A stretch of 38,692 nucleotides of DNA, taken from contig SLJB01000001.1 of NCBI GenBank assembly GCA_007135335.1, positions 1 through 38,692 on the forward strand. Reading direction: 5' to 3'. The notes below the pieces were generated by a model. That model was not told the DNA's origin and made no database searches. It saw nothing but the letters and a program-made list of their open reading frames with translations. Origin of the DNA: Balneolaceae bacterium. GTDB taxonomy: Bacteria; Bacteroidota; Rhodothermia; Balneolales; Balneolaceae. Shown here one piece after another: positions 1-10,800 of the stretch; the stretch's first letter is position 1; each line of letters starts with the position of its first letter. A program made the translations under genes and the position numbers.

Positions 1-1
1 A

Positions 2-982
2 AATGTACAGAAGCATCATGGAGAGCACATTCGCAATACGCTTTTACTGCATGCTGAAAGTGTGGAATTCATGATGGTTCCTCAGGGTGAAATGAGTAAA
101 TCGATCGGGTTTTGGGAAAAGGTTTCTGATTTTCTCTTAAATAATGGTGTTCGGCGAAATACACCTCTGGTCGTAGCAGGAGGAGGTGTAACAGGTGATC
201 TTGGTGGCTTTGCAGCCTCCACAACCTTACGGGGCTTACCCTTAATTCATATTCCAACGACGATTCTTGCCATGGTGGATAGCTCCATAGGCGGTAAAAC
301 CGGCATCAATCACAAAACAGGAAAGAATCTGATTGGGGCATTTTATAAACCCGAAGCTGTAATTGCGGATACCCGGTTTCTCGATACACTGCCGCGAAGC
401 GAATGGATAAACGGACTAAGTGAAATTCTGAAATATGGCGCAATCAGAGATGCGTCAATTTTTGAGGAAGCAGAAATTTTCCTGGAGGAGGATACCGCGA
501 AAATTGACCATTCAACACTCACAAATCTGATCTCAAAGTGTATTCACATAAAAGCAGATATTGTTCAAAAAGATGAATTTGAAGGAGATATTCGTGCATT
601 TTTAAACTATGGCCACACATTTGCCCATGCACTTGAAAAAGAGAGCAACTTTGATTCCATCAGCCATGGGGAAGCTGTATTTCTGGGAATGCTGGCTGCA
701 GGATGGCTTTCTAAACAGTATGGTGCAACTCTCGAAATGAACCATCTGGATAGGTATAAATCACTATACAAATACAGGGTTCTTGCAGAAGATGTATCTA
801 TAGAAAACGTAATGAACCACATGCAGGCTGATAAAAAACGGATTGAAAACCACATTCGGTTTGTTCTGCTTGATGACTGGCAACATCCCGTGCTTAAAAC
901 AGTTAAGGATAGAGAGCTGATTAAACAAGCCTGGAGCATTATTCTCGGAGAACTTCATAAGAATAAAAAACAAACGGATTGA
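2..982 (+). CDS. aroB: 3-dehydroquinate synthase, 5'-truncated by window edge
   Basis: Second enzyme of the shikimate pathway: converts DAHP to 3-dehydroquinate using NAD+ and a divalent metal in the cytoplasm. The reading frame is open from base 2, so the gene begins before the window; the GTG at 62 is only an internal codon. Visible family motifs are GGGVTGDLGGF (NAD-binding glycine-rich loop), PTTILAMVDSSIGGKTGIN, the metal-ligand region SEILKYGAI, LNYGHTFAHALE and HGEAVFLGM. About 327 residues are present of a usual 350-370. The stop codon overlaps the TTG start of the next gene in TTGA, suggesting translational coupling. Identification is firm; only the N-terminus is missing. Confidence 0.96.
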   Translation, partial: NVQKHHGEHIRNTLLLHAESVEFMMVPQGEMSKSIGFWEKVSDFLLNNGVRRNTPLVVAGGGVTGDLGGFAASTTLRGLPLIHIPTTILAMVDSSIGGKTGINHKTGKNLIGAFYKPEAVIADTRFLDTLPRSEWINGLSEILKYGAIRDASIFEEAEIFLEEDTAKIDHSTLTNLISKCIHIKADIVQKDEFEGDIRAFLNYGHTFAHALEKESNFDSISHGEAVFLGMLAAGWLSKQYGATLEMNHLDRYKSLYKYRVLAEDVSIENVMNHMQADKKRIENHIRFVLLDDWQHPVLKTVKDRELIKQAWSIILGELHKNKKQTD

Positions 983-3900
983 TATTTCGCATACTATATA
1001 ATCTATGGATATGGTTCTGGAGAATTTTCTTCTCTCTGGGTATCGCTTTGCTTCTGCTACTGGTAGTTGCCGTGGGATTACTGCAAATCCCGCAAAGCAG
1101 AGATTATATACAGGCGGAGGTTACCGATACATTTAACCGGCAGTTTGAAGGGAGTCTTGAAATTGGAGAAATTACGGGTTTTCTGCCGTTTACAGCAGGC
1201 ATTAAAAACGGATCAATCTATGCTCCCGGAAATTCAACTGAGCCTGTAATATCATTTCAAAGTGCCGACGTGCAGGTAAACTTGTGGCAACTGGTTCAGC
1301 AAAATCTCTCTATCAAAAATTTTGAAGTAAACTCTCCGAAGATCCGCCTGGGGTTTGATGGTGATACTCTGTCCATCGCAAAAGCGTTTGCTCAGAGTGA
1401 TGAGGTCAGAGAACGTTCAATTCTCGAGGGTGAACAGCCCCAACTAGTAAAAAGAATTAACATATTCGCACCACGAATATCCGTTACAGATGGCTCCCTG
1501 CTGGTTGATCAAACCATTGAACTTCCGGAAAATCTACAATTACCCTCTCCATTCGAGGTAGAAAACCTGAGTTTCAGCATTTATCTTGAAGTTACAGATA
1601 CTCAGGTATTTTTTTATCTTCTTTATTTTATTGCAGACTTGCCCAATACCCGTTACGAATCTTTAAATCTATCGGGCCAGTTCTATAATGATGATCACTA
1701 CTTTGAATTGAACCGATTCACCTTATCCACAAATCTCGGTTCTGCCGATTTCAGTTTTGAGGCCACACCTGTCAACCTATTCGTACCAAATCTCAACCAG
1801 CAGTTCAGAGAAGCAGATTACAAACTTCAGATAACCGAAAGTTCATTCCAGACAGAACTGGTTCAACAGTTTGTTCAGGGCTATCCTGATTTTGAACCTA
1901 ATCTGGAGCTCGAGTTGATCTCTGAAGGCACCTTTAATGAATACTTTCTTGACAGGCTGCAGGCAAACATCGGCCAGTCTTCCATACTTGTCTCAGCCAA
2001 AGCAACCGATCTGCTTGATGAGACTATTGCCTATCAGGCGCAAATCGACAATATGGTGATACACCCGTCAACACTTGCCTGGATTTCAGATACCTATTTC
2101 GAGAATGAAATTAATCTGGAACGATATCAGCTCAGTACAATTCGAGGTGAAATCACGGGAGACAACCATCAATTAATGGCAGATTTTCAGGCCCAAACCG
2201 AAGCAGGTTCTATTCTTCTGGATGGAGAACTTAATTTTGAAGATCTTCTCAGCTATAATCTGCTCTTTGAAGTTGATTCCCTCGATATTACTCCATTCCT
2301 CGCTGATACTATCAACAGCAGTGTAATTGAAGGAAGGGTTACACTTTCCGGTGAAAATACCGGATCAGATGCGGTATTCAGAAGCCGTGTGGATCTGAGC
2401 CGCAGTGTATTGCTGGGGTATAACGTAGACACGTTCATAGCTGATCTAAATTTTAACAGAGGTGCACTAAACTACTCCATAACCGGCAGCGATTCGGAAT
2501 TTGCCGTAAATGCGCGCGGCCAGTACGAAGCATATGATGGAATCACCCGCTTTATTACTGAGGGCGATGTAGTGAATTTCAACCTGAAAACATTCTATGA
2601 TGATTTTCACGCGGAAGAAACTTCTTTCAACAGCCGTTTCTCCGCTAATCTCGAGTGGGCAACCATTGATGATCTCACCGGCCGGGTCAGTTTTGAAGTT
2701 GAAGAGTCCACTATTGACCGGGATACACTGCGCCCTCATCAGTTTTATGCGGATATAAACAGTGGATCAGGCGATACCCGGATCCTTCGATTTACCAGCT
2801 CTTTTTTCGATGGAGAAATTTCCGGAAATCTTGAATATGATCTGCTTACAAAGTTTGGCACCTACTGGCACGCCTACCTGCGCGAAAGAATTTCAGAAGA
2901 GATTTTGTTTGATCCTGATTTTGCGCTGCAACTGGAGCAGCCCGTATTTGAGGATGACACGTACCGATCTGCAAATATCGACATTCAGATGACCATCAGA
3001 GACCTTTCCCTGCTGCGTATGTACCTCCCCGATCTGCCTGATCTGCAAAGCCGGGCTCAGTTCAGAACATCTGTTGATGTTTCCAAAGACAGGCTGCTTG
3101 TTACAGGCGAATTGATGGATCAGAATTTTGTATTTGGCGATATACGTGCTGACAATTTCAACGCTGCGTTTACTGCGGGTTTTCGTTATCAAAATGAGCT
3201 AAAAACAAGCAGCACGGTAGATCTTCAGCTCAGTACTTCCGAAGCCGCGATAAGAGGCTTAGAGCTTAAAGACAGTAATCTCAATTTCTCCATGCGGGAT
3301 GATTCAATCCGAATAAATCAGCGCTTTGAACGCCTCGAAGACGATCTCAAAGTTGAATCAACATTTACCAGTTTCCTGAGAGACAGCACCCTCGATCTGG
3401 TAATCGATCAATTAAATCTTGGAACTGAACAATATAACTGGACAACAGAAGGCAACCCGGTTTTACGGTACCACGCCAGAAATGCACTCGAGATTGAACG
3501 ATTTATTTTGGTCAGTGACTCAGATTACCTTGAAATAAATGGAATTTACAGCACAGATTTTGATGATTCGGTAGAGTACAGTGTATCGAACTTTGATCTC
3601 AGCCGGGTATCAGATCTCATAGCCGGGCGGATTCAGTTTTCAGGAATTCTTAACGGTGATTTCACTACCCAAACACTCACTCAAATTCCATCTATTCAGG
3701 GAAATCTAACCGTAGATAACGGCAGAATTTTAGACCGTGTTATTGGTGATGTATCCCTAAACAGTATTTTAAATACCGAAACCAACCGCTTCGAAACAGA
3801 GATCCATATCTATACTGACCCTGATCGCTATCAAAGCTACTACAACAGAAACGATGGAATTGGCCAAGATTTATTGCTAACCGGATACTTTAAACTGCCG

Positions 3901-5664
3901 GATGAAAATACTGATCCCGATGAAGATCTCTTCTATTTTGATGTTGATCTGCGCCAGATCGATATGTGGATTGTTACTTTCATCATCCCCACAATAATGC
4001 AGGAAGTGGAAGGCAGTTCAAGCGGAACCGGATTTATACGGGGATCATTAACAGATTACAACTTTGAAAGTACGTTCAATATTAGTGATGTTTACGCAAA
4101 GCCCGCATTCATGAATGTTGAATATACACTTAACGGAGAACTCGATTTCAACCGTGCTGAAGGCCTGATTTTCCGAGACATTGCACTGCAGGACAACAGA
4201 AACGGACGGGGCACTCTTTTTGGCCGGATTGATCTGGATGATTTCTCACCGTTAACGATCCTTGATTTAACCCTCGACCTGAACAATCTCCACTTCATGA
4301 ACAACTCTTACGATCCGGACCTTCCGTTTTACGGCAGCATCTACGGAACCGGACAGGCACAGATTGTGGGCACAAACTTTTCGCCGGTACTGAGAACCAC
4401 AAGGCCGCTTGTAATCTCATCCGACTCAAGGATCTCAATCCCGCTTGAACCCGAAGTTGAATTTGAACAAAACCGGCGTTTCATACAATTTGTTGAATCA
4501 TTCGATCAACCCTTCCGGGATCGTGACCTAACTCAGCTTGATCGTATTAATGGTGAAGAGGATACCGGGTCTGATCTCACTTTCATGGAGCTTTTTACAA
4601 TGGATCTTCAATTTCAGGCGAATGATCCGATAACCGTGCGTCTCATTTTTGATCCCGTTACCAATGATATTCTCAGCACTCAGGGAACCGGACAGATGCG
4701 TTTGCTTCTCGAAGATCAGGATGTAAGCATGTTTGGCCGGTTTAATATCACAGGTGGAGAGTACCAGTTTGTTAGCGGCGATATTTTTACACGCCGTTTT
4801 ACCCTTCAGGAAGGCGGATCCATAAGCTGGTCGGGCGATCTGGTTGATGCAGACCTCAATGTAACAGCGGTGTACAGGGCGCGGCCAAGTATCTCGAGCC
4901 TTCTTGCAGCATCGGGTTCCATCTCTCAAACTGATCCGGGCCAGAGAATTCCTGTGGATCTTGTACTGCAGATCGGCGGAACCATCACATCTATAGAGAA
5001 TGAATTCTTTTTCCGTGTACCCACCGGAATAGAAGGAAACGTAGATCCGGCCATTACATCGCAGATAAACAGCCTCAATCAAAATGAAGATGAAAAACTG
5101 ATACAGGCAACCAGTATACTGCTTAGTGGTAATTTTATTCCGGCATCATCTGCTCAGGGACTTGGGCTTGCCGAAGGGTTCTCAGGTACGGCGGCTGTTG
5201 TAAATCCTCTGATAACAAGTCAGGTTATCAATCCGCTTCTCTCTAATCAGATAAATTCACTGCTCCGGAGTGATATGACTTTTGACATAGATTTTAACCT
5301 CACAGCACTCAATGAAGTAGACCTCGGAATTGCGCTTCGCCTATTTGATGACCGAATAATCCTTCGCCGTGAAGGACAGATAACAGGGGAACAGAGTGAT
5401 ATTGGTGATATTGGTGCAACCTACAGAATTAACCGCACATTTTCTGTTTCGGCGTTTCACCGGCAAGATCCAACACTATCGTACACAAGCGGAGTTGAAT
5501 CCAGGCAGGCACAGGAAATGAATGGAATTGGCGTAGAGGCACAGGTACAGTTTAACACCTGGCAAAACCTTCGCAGCCGTATTTCAGACGCATTTCGAAA
5601 ACTCTTTGGAATTAAGCCTGATGATCACGAAAATGATGAATCAGATTCACTTGCTAAAAACTAA
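979..5664 (+). CDS. tamB: TamB-like translocation/assembly module protein (DUF490)
   Basis: A very long (1561 aa) inner-membrane-anchored protein of the TamB/AsmA-like group, which spans the periplasm and takes part in outer-membrane protein or lipid delivery. One N-terminal membrane helix (about residues 8-32) is followed by roughly 1100 residues of repetitive beta-rich sequence. The C-terminus (about 1190-1500) has the DUF490 style: a MDLQFQANDPITVR segment, the ITGGEYQFVSGDIFTRRFTLQEGGSI block, and a final YRINRTFSVSAFHR segment. The start is a TTG at 979 that overlaps the aroB stop (TTGA); an in-frame TAA at 964 rules out a longer protein and no in-frame ATG lies nearby. No clear Shine-Dalgarno sequence is visible. 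No tamA gene is adjacent, but a barrel-ended outer-membrane protein lies two genes downstream. Exact cargo is unknown. Confidence 0.85.
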   Translation: MIFRILYNLWIWFWRIFFSLGIALLLLLVVAVGLLQIPQSRDYIQAEVTDTFNRQFEGSLEIGEITGFLPFTAGIKNGSIYAPGNSTEPVISFQSADVQVNLWQLVQQNLSIKNFEVNSPKIRLGFDGDTLSIAKAFAQSDEVRERSILEGEQPQLVKRINIFAPRISVTDGSLLVDQTIELPENLQLPSPFEVENLSFSIYLEVTDTQVFFYLLYFIADLPNTRYESLNLSGQFYNDDHYFELNRFTLSTNLGSADFSFEATPVNLFVPNLNQQFREADYKLQITESSFQTELVQQFVQGYPDFEPNLELELISEGTFNEYFLDRLQANIGQSSILVSAKATDLLDETIAYQAQIDNMVIHPSTLAWISDTYFENEINLERYQLSTIRGEITGDNHQLMADFQAQTEAGSILLDGELNFEDLLSYNLLFEVDSLDITPFLADTINSSVIEGRVTLSGENTGSDAVFRSRVDLSRSVLLGYNVDTFIADLNFNRGALNYSITGSDSEFAVNARGQYEAYDGITRFITEGDVVNFNLKTFYDDFHAEETSFNSRFSANLEWATIDDLTGRVSFEVEESTIDRDTLRPHQFYADINSGSGDTRILRFTSSFFDGEISGNLEYDLLTKFGTYWHAYLRERISEEILFDPDFALQLEQPVFEDDTYRSANIDIQMTIRDLSLLRMYLPDLPDLQSRAQFRTSVDVSKDRLLVTGELMDQNFVFGDIRADNFNAAFTAGFRYQNELKTSSTVDLQLSTSEAAIRGLELKDSNLNFSMRDDSIRINQRFERLEDDLKVESTFTSFLRDSTLDLVIDQLNLGTEQYNWTTEGNPVLRYHARNALEIERFILVSDSDYLEINGIYSTDFDDSVEYSVSNFDLSRVSDLIAGRIQFSGILNGDFTTQTLTQIPSIQGNLTVDNGRILDRVIGDVSLNSILNTETNRFETEIHIYTDPDRYQSYYNRNDGIGQDLLLTGYFKLPDENTDPDEDLFYFDVDLRQIDMWIVTFIIPTIMQEVEGSSSGTGFIRGSLTDYNFESTFNISDVYAKPAFMNVEYTLNGELDFNRAEGLIFRDIALQDNRNGRGTLFGRIDLDDFSPLTILDLTLDLNNLHFMNNSYDPDLPFYGSIYGTGQAQIVGTNFSPVLRTTRPLVISSDSRISIPLEPEVEFEQNRRFIQFVESFDQPFRDRDLTQLDRINGEEDTGSDLTFMELFTMDLQFQANDPITVRLIFDPVTNDILSTQGTGQMRLLLEDQDVSMFGRFNITGGEYQFVSGDIFTRRFTLQEGGSISWSGDLVDADLNVTAVYRARPSISSLLAASGSISQTDPGQRIPVDLVLQIGGTITSIENEFFFRVPTGIEGNVDPAITSQINSLNQNEDEKLIQATSILLSGNFIPASSAQGLGLAEGFSGTAAVVNPLITSQVINPLLSNQINSLLRSDMTFDIDFNLTALNEVDLGIALRLFDDRIILRREGQITGEQSDIGDIGATYRINRTFSVSAFHRQDPTLSYTSGVESRQAQEMNGIGVEAQVQFNTWQNLRSRISDAFRKLFGIKPDDHENDESDSLAKN

Positions 5665-5693
5665 TTTTGAATAACCACCACTAACGTATTTAT

Positions 5694-7844
5694 ATGAGCA
5701 AAGATAAATTAAGCTCTCTTGATAAAAGTGTAATAGACATTCTGAAATCGTATCCCGATGCGTCCATCCCCACACCCCTGCTGGCGGATGCCCTCGGTCT
5801 GACGAGCAAAAAGGGTGCGCAAAAGATTAAAAAGACGGTGAACCGGCTCAAACAGCTCGGGCACGTAATGGTATCAAAAGGAAACCTGGTAAAGCTGAAT
5901 GAGCCAAAAGTTCGTGAAGATCAGATGGTTGAAGGCAAACTTGATGTAACAAGCCATGGCGATGGTTATGTGATGGTTGAAGGCCGCGATCAGGATATCC
6001 GCATTTCGCACCGGTACATGGGCACTGCCCTTGATGGTGATATTGTTCGGGTAAAGCTGCTTGGGTATCATAAAAAAAGTAATAAACCCATCGGCCGTAT
6101 TGAGGAAGTTGTAACGCGTTCAAAAAATATTTTTGTAGGAACACTCGATGAAGTGGCCAAAAATACCTACCTCATCAAAGCTGATGTTAAATCATCCCGG
6201 ATTGATTTTTTTGTAGACCCGGCCGATTTGAATGGTGCAAAACCCGGACAAAAAATCACGTTCAAACTGCTGCAGTGGGAAGATGTTCGCGGATATCCGC
6301 AAGCTAAGGTTCTTGATATATTAGGTGATGCCGGATCAAACGAAGCCAATGTTCTCTCCATTTTAGCTGAAAAACAATTTCACGGAGAGTTTCCGCCGGA
6401 AGTTGAGAAATTTGCCGAAGAGATATCCTATGACATACCGGAACAGGAGATTCAGCGCCGGCGAGATATCAGGGACGAAGTTCTGTTAACCATCGACCCC
6501 GCCGATGCCAAAGATTTTGATGACGGACTGACTATACAGGTACTCGATAACGGTAACTACTATCTGGGAGTACACATTGCAGATGTAACCCACTATATGC
6601 CAAGGAGCACTTCGCTTGACGTTGAAGCCTATAATCGCGCCACAAGTGTGTATCTGGTTGACAGGGTAATTCCCATGCTGCCTGAGCACCTGAGCAATGG
6701 CGTGTGCAGCCTGCGGCCAAATGAGGACAAACTGGCTTACAGCTGCTTTATGGAAATTGCACCCAACGGTAAATTGATTGATTATTCCATTGAAGAAACG
6801 GTTATTCATTCAAAACAGCGCTTTGTGTATGAAGAAGTTCAGGACATTCTGGATGGCAAGACCAAGCACAAATTCGAAACTGAGCTAAAGACACTGGAAA
6901 CACTTGCCAATGTTCTGCTCGAAAAACGATTCAGAGAAGGCTCTATTAACTTCGAAACACCGGAGCCAAAGTTCGTTCTCGATGAGAATGCAAAGCCTGT
7001 TGATGTGATCGTGAAAGAGAGAATTTTTGCACACAGACTCATTGAAGAGTGCATGCTGATGGCAAACAGAACGGTTGCCTATCACATTAACACCCTTCGA
7101 AAAAAAGGTGAAAAAAGCGGAAAGAATGATCACCCGTTTTTCTATCGTGTGCACGATAAACCCGATCTTGAAAAACTTTATAACATACGCGAAACCGTGA
7201 AACCACTGGGTGTTGAGTTTGATCTGGATGGAGCTGTTACCCCAAAAAAGATTAATGATCTCCTTAAAAAAATTGCAGATACCTCACTTGAAAACATTGT
7301 AAACGGCCTGATGCTTCGTTCAATGTCTAAGGCGGAATACTCACCGAAAAATGTAGGCCATTTCGGGCTGGGATTTCCTCATTACGCACACTTTACAAGC
7401 CCAATTCGCCGTTACCCTGATGTGGTAGTGCACAGACTGCTGAAACGGTATAATGCCGGTTCATCAGAATACACTTTTACACAACTTGAAGAAATTGGCG
7501 AACACTGTAGCGAAAGAGAACGTTATGCAGTGGAAGCTGAACGCGATTCCGTTAAATTGAAACAGGTTGAGTTTCTCTCTGAAAGATTGGGCCAGAATTT
7601 TATTGGAACAATTAGTGGTGTTACAGAGAACGGAATCTATGTAGTTATTGATGATATATACTGCGAAGGAATGGTTCGCGTTAGTGATCTCAAAGATGAC
7701 TACTACGTATATCATCAGAAAATGCACTGCTTAATCGGCAGATCCAAAGGCAAGAAATACCGCCTCGGGGATTCAATCAATATAAAAGTGGTAAAGACAG
7801 ATCTTGAAAAAAGACAAATAGATTTAACACTTGCTGACTTTTAA
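5694..7844 (+). CDS. rnr: Ribonuclease R (RNB-family 3'-5' exoribonuclease)
   Basis: Processive 3'-5' exoribonuclease that degrades structured RNA. At 716 aa it is shorter than E. coli RNase R (813) but normal for many bacteria. A small N-terminal winged-helix region (about 1-70) and cold-shock/OB domains (about 75-230) come first. The RNB domain follows, with DPADAKDFDDG giving the four metal-binding aspartates D268, D274, D276 and D277 in the same spacing as E. coli 272/278/280/281. The SPIRRYPDVVVHRLL motif lies near the RNB end, and a C-terminal S1 domain starts at about 630 (GTISGVTENGIYVVIDD). It starts 29 nt after the tamB stop and ends 17 nt before the next gene, so it is probably in the same transcript. 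The identity of the enzyme is secure; the lysine-rich tail of E. coli RNase R is absent. Confidence 0.96.
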   Translation: MSKDKLSSLDKSVIDILKSYPDASIPTPLLADALGLTSKKGAQKIKKTVNRLKQLGHVMVSKGNLVKLNEPKVREDQMVEGKLDVTSHGDGYVMVEGRDQDIRISHRYMGTALDGDIVRVKLLGYHKKSNKPIGRIEEVVTRSKNIFVGTLDEVAKNTYLIKADVKSSRIDFFVDPADLNGAKPGQKITFKLLQWEDVRGYPQAKVLDILGDAGSNEANVLSILAEKQFHGEFPPEVEKFAEEISYDIPEQEIQRRRDIRDEVLLTIDPADAKDFDDGLTIQVLDNGNYYLGVHIADVTHYMPRSTSLDVEAYNRATSVYLVDRVIPMLPEHLSNGVCSLRPNEDKLAYSCFMEIAPNGKLIDYSIEETVIHSKQRFVYEEVQDILDGKTKHKFETELKTLETLANVLLEKRFREGSINFETPEPKFVLDENAKPVDVIVKERIFAHRLIEECMLMANRTVAYHINTLRKKGEKSGKNDHPFFYRVHDKPDLEKLYNIRETVKPLGVEFDLDGAVTPKKINDLLKKIADTSLENIVNGLMLRSMSKAEYSPKNVGHFGLGFPHYAHFTSPIRRYPDVVVHRLLKRYNAGSSEYTFTQLEEIGEHCSERERYAVEAERDSVKLKQVEFLSERLGQNFIGTISGVTENGIYVVIDDIYCEGMVRVSDLKDDYYVYHQKMHCLIGRSKGKKYRLGDSINIKVVKTDLEKRQIDLTLADF

Positions 7845-7861
7845 CTAAACTTTTTGCTTAC

Positions 7862-10800
7862 ATGCGGTTCTCATACAAATTCATCATCATCTCTCTGCTT
7901 ACTCTTTTTATAAGCACCAGTGCCGTTCAGGAGCTGTTTGCCCAGTATTTCTTTTTCGGAAAAAACCGGGTTCAGTATGAACAGTTCGATTGGAGATTTA
8001 TCGAAACAGATCACTTCGATATCTACTACTACGACTCTAAAAACTACCATTTAGCCCAGTTTACGGCAGAAACGGTTGAATCGTCCCTAAAACAGCTTAA
8101 CAACGATTTCGGGGATCAGTTAACAGCGCGTATCCCTGTTATTATTTATGATTCTCATGCAGATTTTTCTCAAACCAATGTGGTTCGGCTTCCGGTGGAT
8201 GCACAGGGAATCGGGGGTGTTACCGATAAGTTTAAAAACAGAATGACACAGCCCTTTATGGGCGACTACGCCGACTTCAGAAGAACCCTTCAGCACGAAC
8301 TGGTGCACGCTTATATTAATGACGTGTACTACGGGGGCTCTGTTCAGTCCATCATTCAGAACAATATTCAGCTTGTATTTCCTCTTTGGTTCGAGGAAGG
8401 GCTTGCAGAATATTTGGCACTCGGCTGGGATACGCAAACCGATATGTTTATGCGCGATGCTGTACTAAATAATTATCTACCACCCATTCCGCAGTTATCG
8501 GGCTTTTTTGCATACAGAGGCGGGCAGGCATTTTGGTATTACATTGCTGATCAGTATGGCAGGCCAAAAATCACCGAAATTCTTCAGCGGGTAAAAACCA
8601 CCCGTAGTATTCAGCAAGCCCTGGTTCAATCGCTCGGCTTACAGGCCGACGAGTTATCTGAACGCTGGCAGGAATACTGGCGGCAGCGCTATTTCCCTGA
8701 AGTAGGCGACAGACAGGCAACCAATGCTGTAGGAACTCACTTATCGCGGCAGCAAAGATCCCGCACCTACGACACAAGCCCCACTGTATCACCGCGTGGT
8801 GATAGAATTGCATTGATTACCAACCGACGGGGAGTATTTGATGTAGTAGTGATTGATGCAAACACAGGCGATCGCTTAAAAACAATTATCAGCGGTGCTG
8901 ATAATCCTATGTTTGAAGAACTCAATATTTTAAATCCAAACCTTACATGGTCCCCCGATGGCTCTAAAATTGCTCTCTCAAGCAAATCGCAGGGAAGGTA
9001 TAATCTGGCAATTGTTGATTATGAAACCCGTGACACACAAACTATTCGATTCCCTGAACTGGATAATATAAACTCTGTGGCATGGTCGCCCGATGGGCAG
9101 AAAATTGCATTTGACGGAAACATAGGACCCTATCAGGATATCTTTGTATTCAATCTTGAAACTAACGACTTCGTAAACCTCACCGGTGATGTGTACAATG
9201 ATATGCAGCCTGCCTGGGGTCCCGATTCCGAGACTGTATACTTTGTATCAAACCGTGGCAACAGAACACAGCCTCATACGTATCTTGCAGGCCATTCCAT
9301 TCTTCAGGATAATGATTTTTACGAAACCGATCTCTACAGAATTCGGGTTGGCAGCACTAGGATGGAGAGATTAACAAATACTCCAAACTGGTCAGAAACT
9401 CAGCCTGCACTCACTGCAGATGGAAGACTACTGTTTGTATCCGATCAAAACGGAATTCCAAATATCTATGAATATGATTTAACCAGCCGTTCGGTGTACC
9501 CAATTACGGATCTTCAATCCGGTGTAATGCAAATTTCTGTTTCGAGTGATGGAACCAGGCTTGCCTTTAACGCATTAAACCGCGGGTTGCCGGATCTTTA
9601 TCTGATGCGATCACCATTCAGTATGAGAAGAGATGCTCCGCTTCGGCCCAATCAATGGGCGCAGGAACGTGAACGTTTAAGTCCAGGTGAGCGAGTTCCT
9701 GCTGTTCGTTACGCTCAGGAGATGATTGCATCAAGACAGCAAGGTAACCTTGTTTCAGCTAGAATTGTTACCCCGCCCGTTGATGCAGATGACGCGTTAG
9801 AAACAGAAGCCGGTACTACCCGGCAACGAGAGCAGGATTCAGGCAGAATTGATTTCAGAAACTATCAGTTTGGTGAATCGGTAATACGTGATACTACTAT
9901 AACCCTGCGCGATGATCCGAGAAATTTTGAGCCGGAAGGAAATGTAACCGAAGACGGTTATTATCAGCCAAAAGAGTACCGGTTACAATTCTCACCGGAT
10001 TTCAGCTACGCAGCCGGTCAGCTTAGCACGTACTACGGTACTTCCGCTTTTGCATTCGTTACACTCACCGATCTTTTTGGTGATCACCAGGTTTCTTTTG
10101 GGTCAAATCTCGTATTCGATCTGCGAAACAGCGACTATACTTTCCAGTATGGATATCTGAGAAATCGCACAAACTTTTTTGCATCATTCTTTCATCAGGC
10201 CAGAAACTATCAAACATTTTTTGGCGAACTGCTTCGATTCAGAACATTTGGCGGAACCATCGATTTCCAATACCCGCTGAATCGTTACCAGCGATTTGAT
10301 TATGGTATTTCTGCAATTGGTGTGGCCAGAGATTTTAGTACGGTACAGGGGCTTGGCGGCAGAAACGTAAGCAACGAAAATGCTTGGTTCCTCTATCCTC
10401 AGGTAACATTTACGGGTGATTATACTGTACCGGGTTTCATAACTCCGCGTGGTGGAAACCGCTATTCACTACGATTGGCGGCGAGCCCGCCGGTTGGTTC
10501 AGATACACCACAATTTGCAACACTGCTGGGTGATTACAGGCAGTATGTGGATCTTGGAGCCGGTTACTCACTGGCACTTAGGGGCTCAGGTGCTGTATCC
10601 TATGGGCGCGACTCACAAACATTCTTTATGGGCGGTATGCTTGGCTGGATTAATCAAAGATGGTCAGATGCAGAAATTCCGTTTGAGCGGCTCGCTGATA
10701 CATTCTTTACACTGCCGGCAACACCACTTCGTGGGCATGAATTCAATACTATTTTCGGTGATAAGTTTTCACTTATCAACGCTGAATTCCGCTTCCCGTT

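Noticed and set aside
4528-5082. 184-codon frame antisense to tamB
   Set aside because: It lies fully inside the well-supported TamB C-terminal domain and its peptide has no domain character; it is a shadow frame.
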